From NCBI GenBank assembly GCA_947044405.1, contig CAMRHE010000011.1:9054001-9118000 (forward strand): a stretch of 64,000 bases of DNA, read 5' to 3'. A program made the translations under genes and the position numbers. Of this stretch, positions 54,226 through 64,000 are shown one piece after another. The notes under the pieces are model-generated. The model did no database searches. It was not told the DNA's origin and was given only the letters and a program-made list of their open reading frames with translations. The DNA comes from Leptodactylus fallax. Its lineage: Eukaryota; Chordata; Amphibia; Anura; Leptodactylidae. Within the stretch, counting starts at the first letter, position 1. The number at the start of each line of letters is the position of its first letter.

Positions 54226-55842
54226 CAGTGCCTTGCGAAAGTATTCGGCCCCCTTGAACTTTTCAACCTTTTGCCACATTTCAGGCTTCAAACATAAGGA
54301 TATAAAATTTTAATTTTTTTGGTGAAGAATCAACAACAAGTGGGACACAATCGTGAAGTGGAACGAAATTTATTGGTTATGTTAAACTTTTGTAAAAAAT
54401 AAAAAACTGAAAAGTGGGGTGTGCAATATTATTCGGCCCCCTTAAGTTAATACTTTGTAGCGCCACCTTTTGCTGCGATTACAGCTGCAAGTCGCTTGGG
54501 GTATGTCTCTATCAGTTTTGCACATCGAGAGACTGAAATTCTTGCCCATTCTTCCTTGGAAAACAGCTGGAGCTCAGTGAGGTTGGATGGAGAGCGTTTG
54601 TGAACAGCAGTTTTCAGCTCTTTCCACAGATTCTTGATTGGATTCAGGTCTGGACTTTGACTTGGCCATTCTAACACCTGGATACGTTTATTTGTGAACC
54701 ATTCCATTGTAGATTTTGCTTTATGTTTGGGATCATTGTCTTGTTGGAAGATAAATCTCCGTCCCAGTCTCAGGTCTTTTGCAGACTCCAACAGGTTTTC
54801 TTCCAGAATGGTCCTGTATTTGGCTCCATCCATCTTCCCATCAATTTTAACCATCTTCCCTGTCCCTGCTGAAGAAAAGCAGGCCCAAACCATGATGCTG
54901 CCACCACCATGTTTGACAATGGGGATGGTGTGTTCAGGGTGATAAGCTGTGTTGCTTTTACGCCAAACATATCGTTTTGCATTGTGGCCTAAAAGTTCGA
55001 TTTTGGTTTCATCTGACCAGAGCACCTTCTTCCACATGTTTGGTGTGTCTCCCAGGTGGCTTGTGGCAAACTTTAAACGAGACTTTTTATGGATATCTTT
55101 TAGAAATGGCTTTCTTCTTGCCACTCTTCCATAAAGGCCAGATTTGTGCAGTGTACGACTGATTGTTGTCCTATGGACAGACTCTCCCACCTCAGCTGTT
55201 CATCCAGAGTGATCATGGGCCACTTGGCTGCATCTCTGATCAGTCTTCTCCTTGTTTGAGATGAAAGTTTAGAGGGACGGCCGGGTCTTGGTAGATTTGC
55301 TGTGGTCTGATACTCCTTCCATTTCAATATGATCGCATGCACAGTGCTCCTTGGGATGTTTAAAGTTTGGGAAATCTTTTTGTATCCAAATCCGGCTTTA
55401 AACTTCTCCACAACAGTATCACGGACCTGCCTGGTGTGTTCCTTGGTCTTCATGATGCTCTCTGCGCTTTAAACAGAACCCTGAGACTATCACAGAGCAG
55501 GTGCATTTATACGGAGACTTGATTACACACAGGTGGATTATATTTATCATCATCAGTCATTTAGGACAACATTGGATCATTCAGAGATCCTCACTGAACT
55601 TCTGGAGTGAGTTTGCTGCACTGAAAGTAAAGGGGCCGAATAATATTGCACGCCCCACTTTTTTTTTTATTTTTTACAAAAGTTTAAAATAACCAATAAA
55701 TTTCATTCCACTTCACAATTGTGTCCCACTTGTTGTTGATTCTTCATCAAAAAATGTAAATTTTATATCCTTATGTTTGAAGCCTGAAATGTGGCAAAAG
55801 GTTGAAAAGTTCAAGGGGGCCGAATACTTTGGCAAGGCACTG
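54226..55842 (-). mobile_element. Tc1-like transposon, family IV, copy 2 (full length)
   Basis: TA at 54224-54225 and 55843-55844. The inverted repeats begin CAGTGCCTTGCGAAAGTAT and extend about 215 bp (54226-54442 and about 55630-55842) with a few differences. Length 1617 bp. The transposase is nearly complete but carries a frameshift and a catalytic substitution. Because both ends are long and well kept, the copy could in principle still be moved by enzyme supplied elsewhere. Confidence 0.95.
54447..55453 (-). pseudogene. Tc1-like transposase, near-complete pseudogene (family IV, copy 2)
   Basis: The start ATG is at 55453 (MKTKEHTRQVRDTVVEKF). The first helix-turn-helix and GRPSK linker follow. 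A 13-bp deletion near 55198 then shifts the frame; copy 1 keeps these bases, and the deletion lies between CTGT repeats. The rest (54447-55190, 247 residues) has the first Asp in LWSDETKIELL and the second in [11 protein letters not shown]. The catalytic Glu is Lys in NPIKNLW (codon AAG, 54633-54635). The spacing is 34. The C-terminus AAVIAAKGGATKY is intact. Confidence 0.92.
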
Positions 55843-55919
55843 TACCTTCTCTGAGCCATAAGGAGCAGTCTGGGTTTGTTCTGGGAAGAGAGGTAAAGGA
55901 CAATACTGCCAAGCTACTA

Positions 55920-56100
55920 CCTCTGATTCAACTTGTGAATCCCATCCACATATTGCGGAAAAATACACGCAGTGGACATGCTGCGATTTCCAAAACCATT
56001 GCGATTTTGGAAATCACAGCATGTCAATTATACCTACAGAAACACTGGCGGTTTCCATATAGGTATAAATGAAGCAGAAAGTCCACAGAGAAAACCTTGT
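55920..56100. repeat. Foldback repeat fragment
   Basis: AATCCCATCCACATATTGCG, GCTGCGATTTCCAAAACC..GATTTTGGAAATCACAGC and TATACCTACAGAAACAC match 24230-24400. Confidence 0.55.
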
Positions 56101-56213
56101 ATACGTTTACAGGAGAATCATTACAAATTAGTATCTCACAGGTATTGGCTATTTCACAAGAAGTTCACCGACAACAACAAATGCTGGAGATGCTAAAGAC
56201 AAGTAGGAACTTA

Positions 56214-56562
56214 CGGGTGCATTTAAATAAATTTGAATATTTTTGAAACGTTCATTCATTTCAGTAATTCAATTCATAATCAGCAGTCTTCCATGATTGT
56301 GTGTCCTACTGAACCAGACTGAGGGACCATTTAAAGACTTAGGAAACCTTGGCAGGTGACACACTGAATTTACAATACTGAACTTTTTCACAATATTCAA
56401 ATTTTCTTAGATTTGGGTTTTCATTAGCTGTTATCCATAATCAACATTTACAGAAACAAAACACTTGAAATAGAACACTCTGTGTGTAAAGAATCTAGAA
56501 AATATAGGAGGTCACTTTTTAAATTTAATTACTGAAATAAATAATTTATTGAGATGCACCTG
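56214..56562. mobile_element. Tc1-like MITE (internally deleted; ends CAGGTGCATCTCAATAA)
   Basis: TA at 56212-56213 and 56563-56564. The right end is the complement of CAGGTGCATCTCAATAAATT and the left end is the degraded CGGGTGCATTTAAATAAATT. Inside, CAGCAGTCTTCCATGATTGT and CCTACTGAACCAGACTGAG look like the start of a transposase gene and its leader. Only 349 bp remain. Confidence 0.75.
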
Positions 56563-56569
56563 TATCTCC

Positions 56570-56955
56570 ACCTGTGGTGAACATTCTCGATTATCCAGAC
56601 CTTTTTGTCCCATGTACAAGACAGCATCCACAAGGTTACTAACTCCACTGTCACTTTTACTCCTGCCATGACCTTCCTGTCGCTAACTTCTACAGAGTAC
56701 AGACCTTCTTGAGACCTACTGATCTCTCATCTTATTGCGGCAGCTAAACTGGTGATACCACAGTTCTAGCTTCAAACCACAACTCCTCCTGTGCAACTCT
56801 GGGAGGCTAAAGAACATCAAATTGCCCACCTAATTGGAGCTCTCTTGTTGAGCTGGTCACTCGGCCTCTTGTTCTCTCTACCTACTTTTTTTTCTTCTCC
56901 TCCCTCTTAATCTTCTTAGTCCTCCTTTCTTTCTCTACCACATTCCCTCTTCATC
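56570..56955 (+). mobile_element. L1/Tx1-type LINE 3' fragment, second plus-strand copy
   Basis: The plus strand reads SHLIAAAKLVIPQF, a stop, then LQTTTPPVQLWEA, the alignment partner of LLDARTVIPRLWKSSSPPS at 53130. It runs into a pyrimidine-rich tail. It is short and degraded. Confidence 0.5.
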
Positions 56956-58263
56956 TCCCATCCTGTTTGTTTACTTTTGTAACGGAAGAAAACATCTTGC
57001 ATACACAACTTTTTCTTCCGTCAGTAAAGTAAAAAAATCATGACAGAATGGGGGCTCCATCTACATCTGTCATTTAATGTCTGTTGCTCTCATATTTTAG
57101 TGTGGGAAGGGCCTTAAACTCAGCATCTCAGTAATTCAGTGTATATGTTCCATAGCCAATGTCCTCACTGCAGCCTTCCACTTTGCTATTTTTATTTACT
57201 AGTTGTAACCTTGCATCTTAGTGGCATTGGAAAACCAACATTTTTTCAACAAATCCCTCAAACATATTACTTTTTTGAGAACCTCAGACACAAAAAACTA
57301 ATTTTCTTTATCACTAAGGCATTATTCATTCACTCAGCAGTGAAAAACAGCAGAGTGATGGCTGTTTTTAAAACCGCCCACACCACATTTTAATGACCAT
57401 GAATTTTAATGGGCCTATGCATGTGTCTGTTTTTTTGATGGACCATTTTTCACATCCGTCATAGATCCATAGAAATGTATGGGTTTTAAAATGGGCATGT
57501 GACTGCAATTTGAAAAATATCACATGAACATTATCATGTGAGTAAGCTCAGAAAGTTGATGCATGTTTTTATTTCTATACTTTTTTTTTTTCTCATTGCC
57601 CAGATCACACGTACCTAGGGTTTGCCCTGAATATGGACCTATACCACAAATACTTCAATAATCTACATTATATTTCATTCTAGAGTGCAATAGAGTGTGT
57701 ATCAGAGCTGTGCTTGCCACTGTAACTCTTGACAGAAAATAACTATTTTCAGTCATATTGTAAGCTATAAAGAACTGTATTGTTTACAAAAGGTATACAT
57801 AAGCATGTGCACAATTGATTTCCCTACTTTATCCCTCACCTTTCAAATTTATTTTGATTTATGCATGCTACTGTCATCCACTCAGGTGGAAATTATCACA
57901 TTACCTACCACATGTAGCACAAAATGTATTACACCTGTAATAAATGTTTTTCATTGCATGTCAGTTAAAATGTTCTATGTGGATTTATTTTATAATAGAA
58001 ATGTATAGGACAGATGTACTAATGTATATGTAGAGAGTGTCCCCTAATTACTTTACACCTTGGGCCTCAAAGAAGTTGCATGCATTCTTTGGCCAGTAGC
58101 AATAAAATAACTAATATCTCATCCCAATTTTTTCATTTATTTTTATGGAGGCAGATGTCATACATAACATAGTTGTACATCCTAGAAATAGGAGAAGGCA
58201 TGCATTTTGAAATTCAAAAGAATGGTATGGAATTCCTCCAGGAAATCTGAAAAAGTAAAGTGA
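56956..58263. repeat. AT-rich sequence with dispersed repeat scraps
   Basis: Near 56980-57115 there is a scrap of the 34124-34479 foldback family (AACGGAAGAAAACATC..GTCTGTTGCTCTCAT). Near 57330-57545 lies the TCCATAGAAATGTATGGGTT type. No gene. Confidence 0.35.
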
Positions 58264-58504
58264 AGCTAGGTTCACTCTTGCATTCGGGTTTCCGTTCTTC
58301 GGGACCCGAAAAAGGGAAACCCAATCCTCTTTAAATGCGGTTACCTGCGGAAACCCATGGACTCCAATAGACTATAATGGAATCCACCGGGTTTCCGCCT
58401 GATTTCCGCCCGAAAAATGCAGGACTTTTCTCTCCGCATATTTCAAACGGAATTGGGGACGGAATCCCCAAACAGGCAACAAACGCAGATGTGAACCCAG
58501 CCTG
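58264..58504. repeat. Foldback repeat (AGCTAGGTTCAC..GTGAACCCAGCCT)
   Basis: GTTTCCGTTCTTCGGGACCC and the inner CTCCAATAGACTATAATGG, with inverted ends. Same family as 43759-43957. Confidence 0.65.
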
Positions 58505-59154
58505 ATAAGCTTTAAAGAAATGATTATGAGTGGCATATATATCATGTAAATAGGACATTATGATATTTACAGTGTTTATATATTCTATATCCCATGATCA
58601 CCCTCATCTAATAATAATAATATAATGTCCAATTATGTAATTATCTCTGAACTAAGACAGTCCCAGGATGTGGAAGGCTAGCAAATTTACATAGAGAAAG
58701 TAATATAAAGGAATCCCCTATGACACTGCTGCACAATAATGGATTGACCATTTGGACTGAAATATATACAGAGCATCAAGCTTGTTTTAAGTGTACAATA
58801 ATATCAACACTGCATTTTTATTGGCTGATTCCTAATCACTATTTTATATGTTATAGCAAACAATTGAATGACAAACAAGAAAAGAAATATTCAGTTTTGT
58901 ATTATCAACAAAGAACCAATACAAATGCTTTAGTTTGCTTCACATATTTTTCCTGCATCTGTTTCACTCTGCTTGCTATAATCAAACACATCTGTAGAAT
59001 ATTTCATTCTCAAAGGCAAAATACATTATTTTTTTTATCCATTAACAGTAGTTTACCAAAAATCAATCAGAAGTAATGTTTTAAGTTTGAAAAACTCCAC
59101 AGTACAGTCTGTCTAGAATTATGAGGAACAGCTTCACTGTGTAGAATGTAATTG
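58505..59154. other. AT-rich sequence, no gene seen
   Basis: A 118-residue plus frame from 58720 has no initiator context, domain or codon pattern that would support a gene. Confidence 0.4.
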
Positions 59155-59216
59155 TCACAAGGCATTATGGGAAAGGAGCTGGGAGCTCCCAGCTCCTTTC
59201 CCATAATGCCTTGTGA
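59155..59216. repeat. Perfect 62-bp palindrome without spacer
   Basis: The arm starts TCACAAGGCATTATGGGAAA at 59155 and ends GGAGCTGGGAG at 59185. The second arm (59186-59216) is its exact reverse complement. The centre is GGGAG|CTCCC, and symmetry fails at the next pair (G/T). Confidence 0.97.
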
Positions 59217-59424
59217 TATGTAGATGCTTAGTAGAGGGCGAAAGGCAATTTAAAACTCTACACACCTTCACTGGTGCTCTCCTCAAGGAGAGATGTCTCT
59301 GTCCATAGAATATAATTGTACAGACTTTTTGTACAGGATGTAATTGTGATAAAGTGTAAATACAGCATGATGCTATGTTCACACCAGTGCTGTAGTGTCC
59401 ATTGTATTGGTCCTTTAGACCAAT

Positions 59425-59480
59425 GTGAAACATATTATACTGTGCAGGGGCCACCTTAGACCATATTATACTGTGGCCGC
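59425..59480 (+). repeat. Minisatellite fragment (same family as 59700)
   Basis: AAACATATTATACTGTGCAG then GGGCCACC and a second unit; about 220 bp of unrelated GC-richer sequence separates it from the main array. Confidence 0.75.
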
Positions 59481-59699
59481 CACCCCTCCTCTTCGTGACA
59501 TATGCTGACTGCACATGCCTGCGCAATAGATCCGGAATGCCCATTACAGTGCGTGGCCAGCATACGATGTACTGGGTGATGCTGGCCACAGACACTCTAC
59601 TGCACATGCTGGCGTTCATGCTGTTCATGCGGCGTTCATGCTAAGCTGTCGGTCGACACCAGTATAATATGGATTGTGCATATGCAATCCATTTTATAC

Positions 59700-59971
59700 T
59701 GTGAAGGGGCCAATGTGAAGCATATTATACTGTGCAGGGGCCACCAAGGAGCAAATGATACTGTGCAGGGGCCACTGTGAAGCATTATACTATGCAGTGG
59801 CCACTGTGGAGCATATTATACTGTGCAGGGGACACCATGGAGCATTATACTGTGCAGGGGCCACCATGAAGCATTATACTGTGCAGGGGTCACCGTGGAG
59901 CATATTATACTGTGTAGGGGACACTGTGGAGCATATTATACTGTGCAGGGGTCACTGTGGATCATTATACT
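59700..59971 (+). repeat. Minisatellite, 29/32-bp units (GCATTATACTGTGCAGGGG)
   Basis: Nine units alternate between a 29-bp form (GCATTATACTG) and a 32-bp form with an extra TAT (GCATATTATACTG). This is the most regular array of the dispersed family in the window. It ends at a T-run. Confidence 0.92.
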
Positions 59972-62250
59972 GTTTTTTTTTTCATGTATGTGTGCATACC
60001 AATGCCAAAAAAGCATCAAGAATTCATTCTTGTCCTGGTGAAGCTTTCTCTGTGTGACTGTAATGATGATATATGGAAGTAATTACAATATTACAGCCAA
60101 AGGAGAAAGTTATTGAGTGAGTGAGAACTAGGAATCTAAATCTGGCTGCTGAAGGTGTATTGGGCGAGCTAGCTAGGAAAACGGGAAGGGGAAGTGAGTC
60201 AGCTCTGAGTATAGCCCAGGGAATCATGGGAGTTGTAGGAACAGGAAGATGCCGATGTAAACAAATGAAGAGAATGCCAGGAGCTCACAGAGAACCCAGA
60301 AATCACTCGAAACACTGCTAAAGGTATTTGGGTGCACTTATTAACCTATTAATAACACTAACAGACCTTTTTTTTTTTTTAAATTCATTCTTTGCTCGGA
60401 AAACCCTTTTAATACATTAGCTGTCAAATTAATAAGGGTTACATATGTACTTATTTTTGTTTACTTTTATTTATTTTTTCAGTTTATGAGCTATCAGTTA
60501 CTGTGGGTCTCATGCATGTGATTATGTAATCCATATATGCAGATCTTGAATGCAGTATTACATACAAATGGTGTCAAACATTCCAGAATAAAAATACTGA
60601 GGTTTACAGGAAAGATGTTTTAATGCAAATCTAAATTTTATTTTTGTTTTAAAAACAAGCAAACAAACCAACAAACAACAAAACCAGTATGTGTTATTGG
60701 ATGTTGTAAAGAAACCTGAGTTTTGAATTTTCAACTATGGTACAGGATCTCCTATTCTTATACTCACAGCTACACACATACACTTCCAACTCCTATATTG
60801 CAGTGGCTGCTTCCCAGTACAACACAGAATTGACCAATCTAAATGGACTACGCAGGCAAGCTTCTTATACAGTATGCCTTCACCATAGCATAACCTAAAT
60901 GTCAGAGCACAACATGTGACGGACATTTTTGCAGCATCTGTCACACGTCCGGTTTGACTTCACATTGAATTCCACGTGTCTTTTCACATGTCTGTTTTTT
61001 TGATGCACCGATTTTAATGGCCATCAAAAAAACTGACCTGCACTATATTTGTCCATTTTCACAGGCACACGGACCCAGTAGAAATCAAAGGATCCGTTTT
61101 TAAATGGATGTAAAACGGACTGACATTCATTTTACATTGGTTACAAAAGCATCAGTGGGTTTGGTCGAAAAAGAAAGACTAATAATAATTCATCTGTCTC
61201 AGGTTATCACTAGTTGAAGTGAAGTCACTTCAGCCAGTGAGCAGGGGAACACATGCAAGCAACAACTTGCAGAAAGACAATGATTTTTTTTATTCTTCTG
61301 TTCCTGTCACTTAAGAAGACCCCAGTGGAGGGGGTACCATGGACTTTTGCTTATGATATCACTCCCCTCCCTGTTATTAATCAGAGAGCATACTTTCCAT
61401 TTACCCCTTAGATGTTGCGGTCATTACTAACTATAGCACCTAAGTGGTTTTACAGAAAAAAAAAAGTCAAAAGAGAATTTTTTTTTTTCCTTGTTCATGA
61501 AAAAAAAAAAAAAAATTAAATCACCACATCTGTAACAACTCGTAACATAAAATTAGTGCATTATTTATTCTATATGATAAACATCATAAACCTTAAAATT
61601 TAGAGAGCTAAATTGATGTTTTTGGTTCATCTCTTCTCTCAAAAAGAAAAAGTAATAAAAACCGATCAAAAAGTAATATGTACCCCTATAACACAATAGT
61701 TTGTAAAGCTACATTGAAATAAAATGTAAAAAGTTATGCATAAAGGAATCTGCAATTTTAATGTGACTTTTAGACCAGGACCCCACATAATGTAAAAGTA
61801 TGCAATGTAGTAAATGTGTTATCTATCAGGTTAAACTTAACTTTAGAAAGATAGGAAGTTGTTTCCATTTATTACTAATTAGTGAACAACTCCAGTATCC
61901 TTTGCTCTTCATTTCTTTCATTCAGAGGGAATGATTAAATAAGAATGAGTGATTAGGGTAATTAGTTAATTAATTAGCAGAGAAGGACACAAAGCAGTTA
62001 TTAGTTTAGAAGTTAACATGGCTATTAAATTCCAAGCATATGTCCGTAAGTAGATGCTTTAGTGAACCTCACACAAGTGCATTAAAGTCTATAAATGTTA
62101 GTTGTACACACAATTATTAACCATAACTTTATTTTTATACCATACTTTGACCCCCTGTAAAACACATACATACAAATGGATACAGCAGTAGCATATATCA
62201 ACGGCCCAATAGAGTATTCTAGATAAATACTGGGTCACCTATTCCTCTTT
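59972..62250. other. Mostly AT-rich sequence with repeat scraps, no gene seen
   Basis: 60365-60413 is a half end of the TTAA-flanked family. 60905-61145 (CACGTCCGGTTTG..AAAACGGACTGACATTC) is another foldback-like repeat of the ATCCGTTTTTAAATGG type. 61200-62250 has nothing recognisable. Confidence 0.4.
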
Positions 62251-62471
62251 TAGGCTAAGGCCCCATGTAGTGAGCTGCAGCCAAAAAAACGCTGCAGAAA
62301 AGCATTGTGGTTTTTTCCGCAGTGTTGTTCACAGAAAATCAGCAGTTTTCCTCTGCAGACTTTCTGCCCCTATTATACCGATATGGAAAATGCTGTATTT
62401 CCGTAGGTATAATTGACATGCTGTGATTTTCTGCAATGTGTATGTTTTCGCAGTGTGGGGCCCTGGCCTTA
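62251..62471. repeat. Foldback repeat (TTAGGCTAAGGCCCCAT..GGGGCCCTGGCCTTAA)
   Basis: Inverted ends and the internal GCTGCAGAAAAGCATTG and TCGCAGTGTGGGGCC symmetry. Same family as 24156-24480. Confidence 0.6.
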
Positions 62472-63370
62472 AAAGAGAGAAAATCAATCAAATTCAGAAA
62501 CTTAAAATTTCAGGACCAGACCATTTTCATTCGTTCAAGACCAGACATTTTTGGAATTTTTTTTGTAAATGTGATTTTCAGTGGTATAACATTATTTTCC
62601 TCTGGGTTATTCAAATAATTTTGGTGTCCTTTTTCGGTGATAGAGTTTTATATTTATGTTTTTATTTTTCCATATTTTTTCCATATTTTAATATTTGAGA
62701 AATGTGAACAAAACAAATTGTTTTCCCTTTTTTTTACATACATGACTCATAATGTTGTGTCATTGGGGACAGGGCTATAACCTGTAATGTGACAGTAGCG
62801 TGATTTTTTTTTTGTTCTCTCACTTTTTTGTAATTTTATTTTTATTTATTATTTATTTATTTATTTAATTATATATTATTAATTTATTTTACACATCGTA
62901 CCCTTTGTGGGGGGAGGGGTCTATTGCAGAATCGATTTGAACTTATTGCAGCTCACGCATGTGACCACGAGGGTGGAAGTGGTACTGCATCATGGCAGCT
63001 AGATGTGTACACAGCCCTCACTGAGCGCTGTGTACACAGCCCTCACTGAGCGCTGTGTACACAGCCCCACTGGCGCTGTGTCACAGCCCTCACTGAGCTG
63101 GACACAGCCCTCACTGAGCGCTGTGTACACAGCCCTCACTGAGCGCTGTGTACACAGCCCTCACTGAGCGCTGTGTACACAGTGATAGGAAAACAGGGAC
63201 AATTTATTTCCGTAGTATTCATGTAATAACAGCCAGCTCACCACTTCTGCAACTGCACAATTTCGTGCAGCTGCTTAACACTGCAACAATGTATAAATAC
63301 GTCCTTGCAGGCTTAAGAGTGGACCATCTGGACATATATAGTCTATAGTTGATGTGGAAGTGGTTAAGAG
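62472..63370 (+). repeat. Anuran interspersed repeat interrupted by a minisatellite
   Basis: It begins with TTTCAGGACCAGACCATTTT, has T-rich and TTTA-repeat middle parts near 62840-62890, then GGGGTCTATTGCAGAATCGA. After the minisatellite it resumes with GTGATAGGAAAACAGGGACA and ends near GGTTAAGAGTTCC. It is similar in style to R2. Confidence 0.45.
63004..63183 (+). repeat. 25-bp minisatellite (GTGTACACAGCCCTCACTGA)
   Basis: About seven units. The outer units are identical and the middle two are shortened (around 63060-63110). Each unit contains the 10-bp palindrome TGTGTACACA and is bounded by GAGCGCTG. Confidence 0.93.
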
Positions 63371-63706
63371 TTCCATAACAAGGAACTCTTCCAATCAGAC
63401 ATTTCAGCAACAGAATTCCAAAGAACAGCTGCATAATAAAAAGCTCTACATATGGCAGCACAAATCTGGAGCAAAAACATTTATATATATATTTTACAGT
63501 GCAAATAGATTTCTGTGGGGCACAAATATATGAAAAGTGTATCCTTCTGTGATCTGTATAAAATGTTACACTTTTTTATACTTTATATAACACTGTGGGC
63601 TGTACATCTGACCCAGCCTTCCATTTGAGTTTGTGTACTTGTCAGTCCCTCGGTGTGCTTAAACAATTTTGCCAGTAGCATCATCCTTTTTATATGCCCA
63701 CTGTCA
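63371..63706. other. AT-rich sequence, no gene seen
   Basis: Nothing recognised before the Tc1 end. Confidence 0.4.
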
Positions 63707-63708
63707 TA

Positions 63709-64000
63709 CACTGGGGAAAAAGTATTTAGTCAGCCACCAATTGTGCAAGTTCTCCCACTTAAAAAGATGAGAGAGGCCTGTAATTGTCATCATAGGTAGA
63801 CCTCAACTAAGAGAGACAAAATGAGAAAACAAATCCAGAAAATCACATTGTCTGATTTTTAAAGAATTTATTTGCAAATTATTGTGGAAAATAAGTAATT
63901 GGTCAATAACAAAAGTTCATCTCAATACTTTGTTATATATCCTTTGTTGGCAATGACAGAGGTCAAACGTTTTCTGTAAGTCTTCACAAGGTTGGCACAC
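63709..64000 (-). mobile_element. Tc1-like transposon, family I, copy C (cut by window edge)
   Basis: TA at 63707-63708 is followed by CACTGGGGAAAAAGTATTTA, the family-I end with one change. The sequence matches copy A from 3721 to about 4016 with few differences. The element continues beyond the right edge. Confidence 0.93.
63922..64000 (-). pseudogene. Tc1-like transposase C-terminus (partial, copy C)
   Basis: The last 25 codons before the stop at 63922-63924 are open and read [20 protein letters not shown], then YITKY. No lesion is visible in this piece. Whether the gene is intact depends on sequence outside the window, so the pseudogene label is provisional. Confidence 0.6.

Noticed and set aside
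58720..59076. 118-residue open frame
   Set aside because: AT-rich, no domain, no start context and no sign of a repeat or exon structure.

Overview
The window looks like intergenic or intronic DNA from an amphibian, most probably a frog or toad. It is AT-rich and has no operons or ribosome binding sites. It is packed with vertebrate-type transposable elements and several interspersed repeats that I recognise from anuran genomes. The anuran call rests on repeat character only. I found no host protein-coding gene, rRNA, tRNA or CRISPR array. Every coding signal I can support belongs to a mobile element, and only one (a Tc1-like transposase at 13041-14057) reads as intact.

Layout. 1-3.2 kb: a ~1 kb imperfect palindrome, a long anuran repeat ending in a chain of perfect hairpins, and a LINE 3' fragment. 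3.7-5.3 kb: a complete but inactivated Tc1-like element (family I). 6.2-9.0 kb: a minus-strand BED-finger hAT transposase remnant split by a probable solo LTR. 9.26-12.5 kb: a minus-strand Ty3/gypsy element of Gmr1-like order (gag with SCAN-like capsid and zinc knuckle, protease, then integrase with no RT between). 12.5-15.4 kb: an anuran repeat hosting the intact Tc1 copy and a decapitated second Tc1. 16.3-18.4 kb: a hammerhead-like repeat and a hAT-type non-autonomous element hosting a deleted family-I Tc1. 20.2-21.3 kb: an LTR fragment with a 57-bp tandem duplication and a Penelope-like foldback insertion flanked by a 12-bp direct repeat. 25.4-27.4 kb: a hAT-type element with 8-bp target duplication carrying a Tc1 fragment and an anuran repeat. 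28.5-29.6 kb: an L1/Tx1-type LINE remnant. 30.9-36.3 kb: a GT-rich array, a truncated Tc1 (family IV), TTAA-flanked foldback repeats and a second LINE copy. 37-44.5 kb: minisatellites, a hAT-type element carrying a GCATTATACTGTG minisatellite, and another hammerhead-like repeat. 45-64 kb: further foldback repeats, Tc1 fragments, a full-length but dead family-IV Tc1, two L1/Tx1 tails, a perfect 62-bp palindrome, a 25-bp minisatellite, and the start of another family-I Tc1 running off the right edge.

The elements do not work together as a pathway. What the window records is layered insertion: Tc1 elements inside hAT elements and anuran repeats, and an LTR inside a hAT gene. The most interesting signals are the hammerhead-ribozyme-like Penelope-type repeats, the recurrence of one minisatellite motif inside unrelated hAT-type elements, the hairpin chain at 2.19-2.53 kb, the SCAN-like gag, the apparently intact DD35E Tc1, and loss of the same catalytic glutamate in both family-IV Tc1 copies. 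I did not find a convincing undescribed biological system beyond these.
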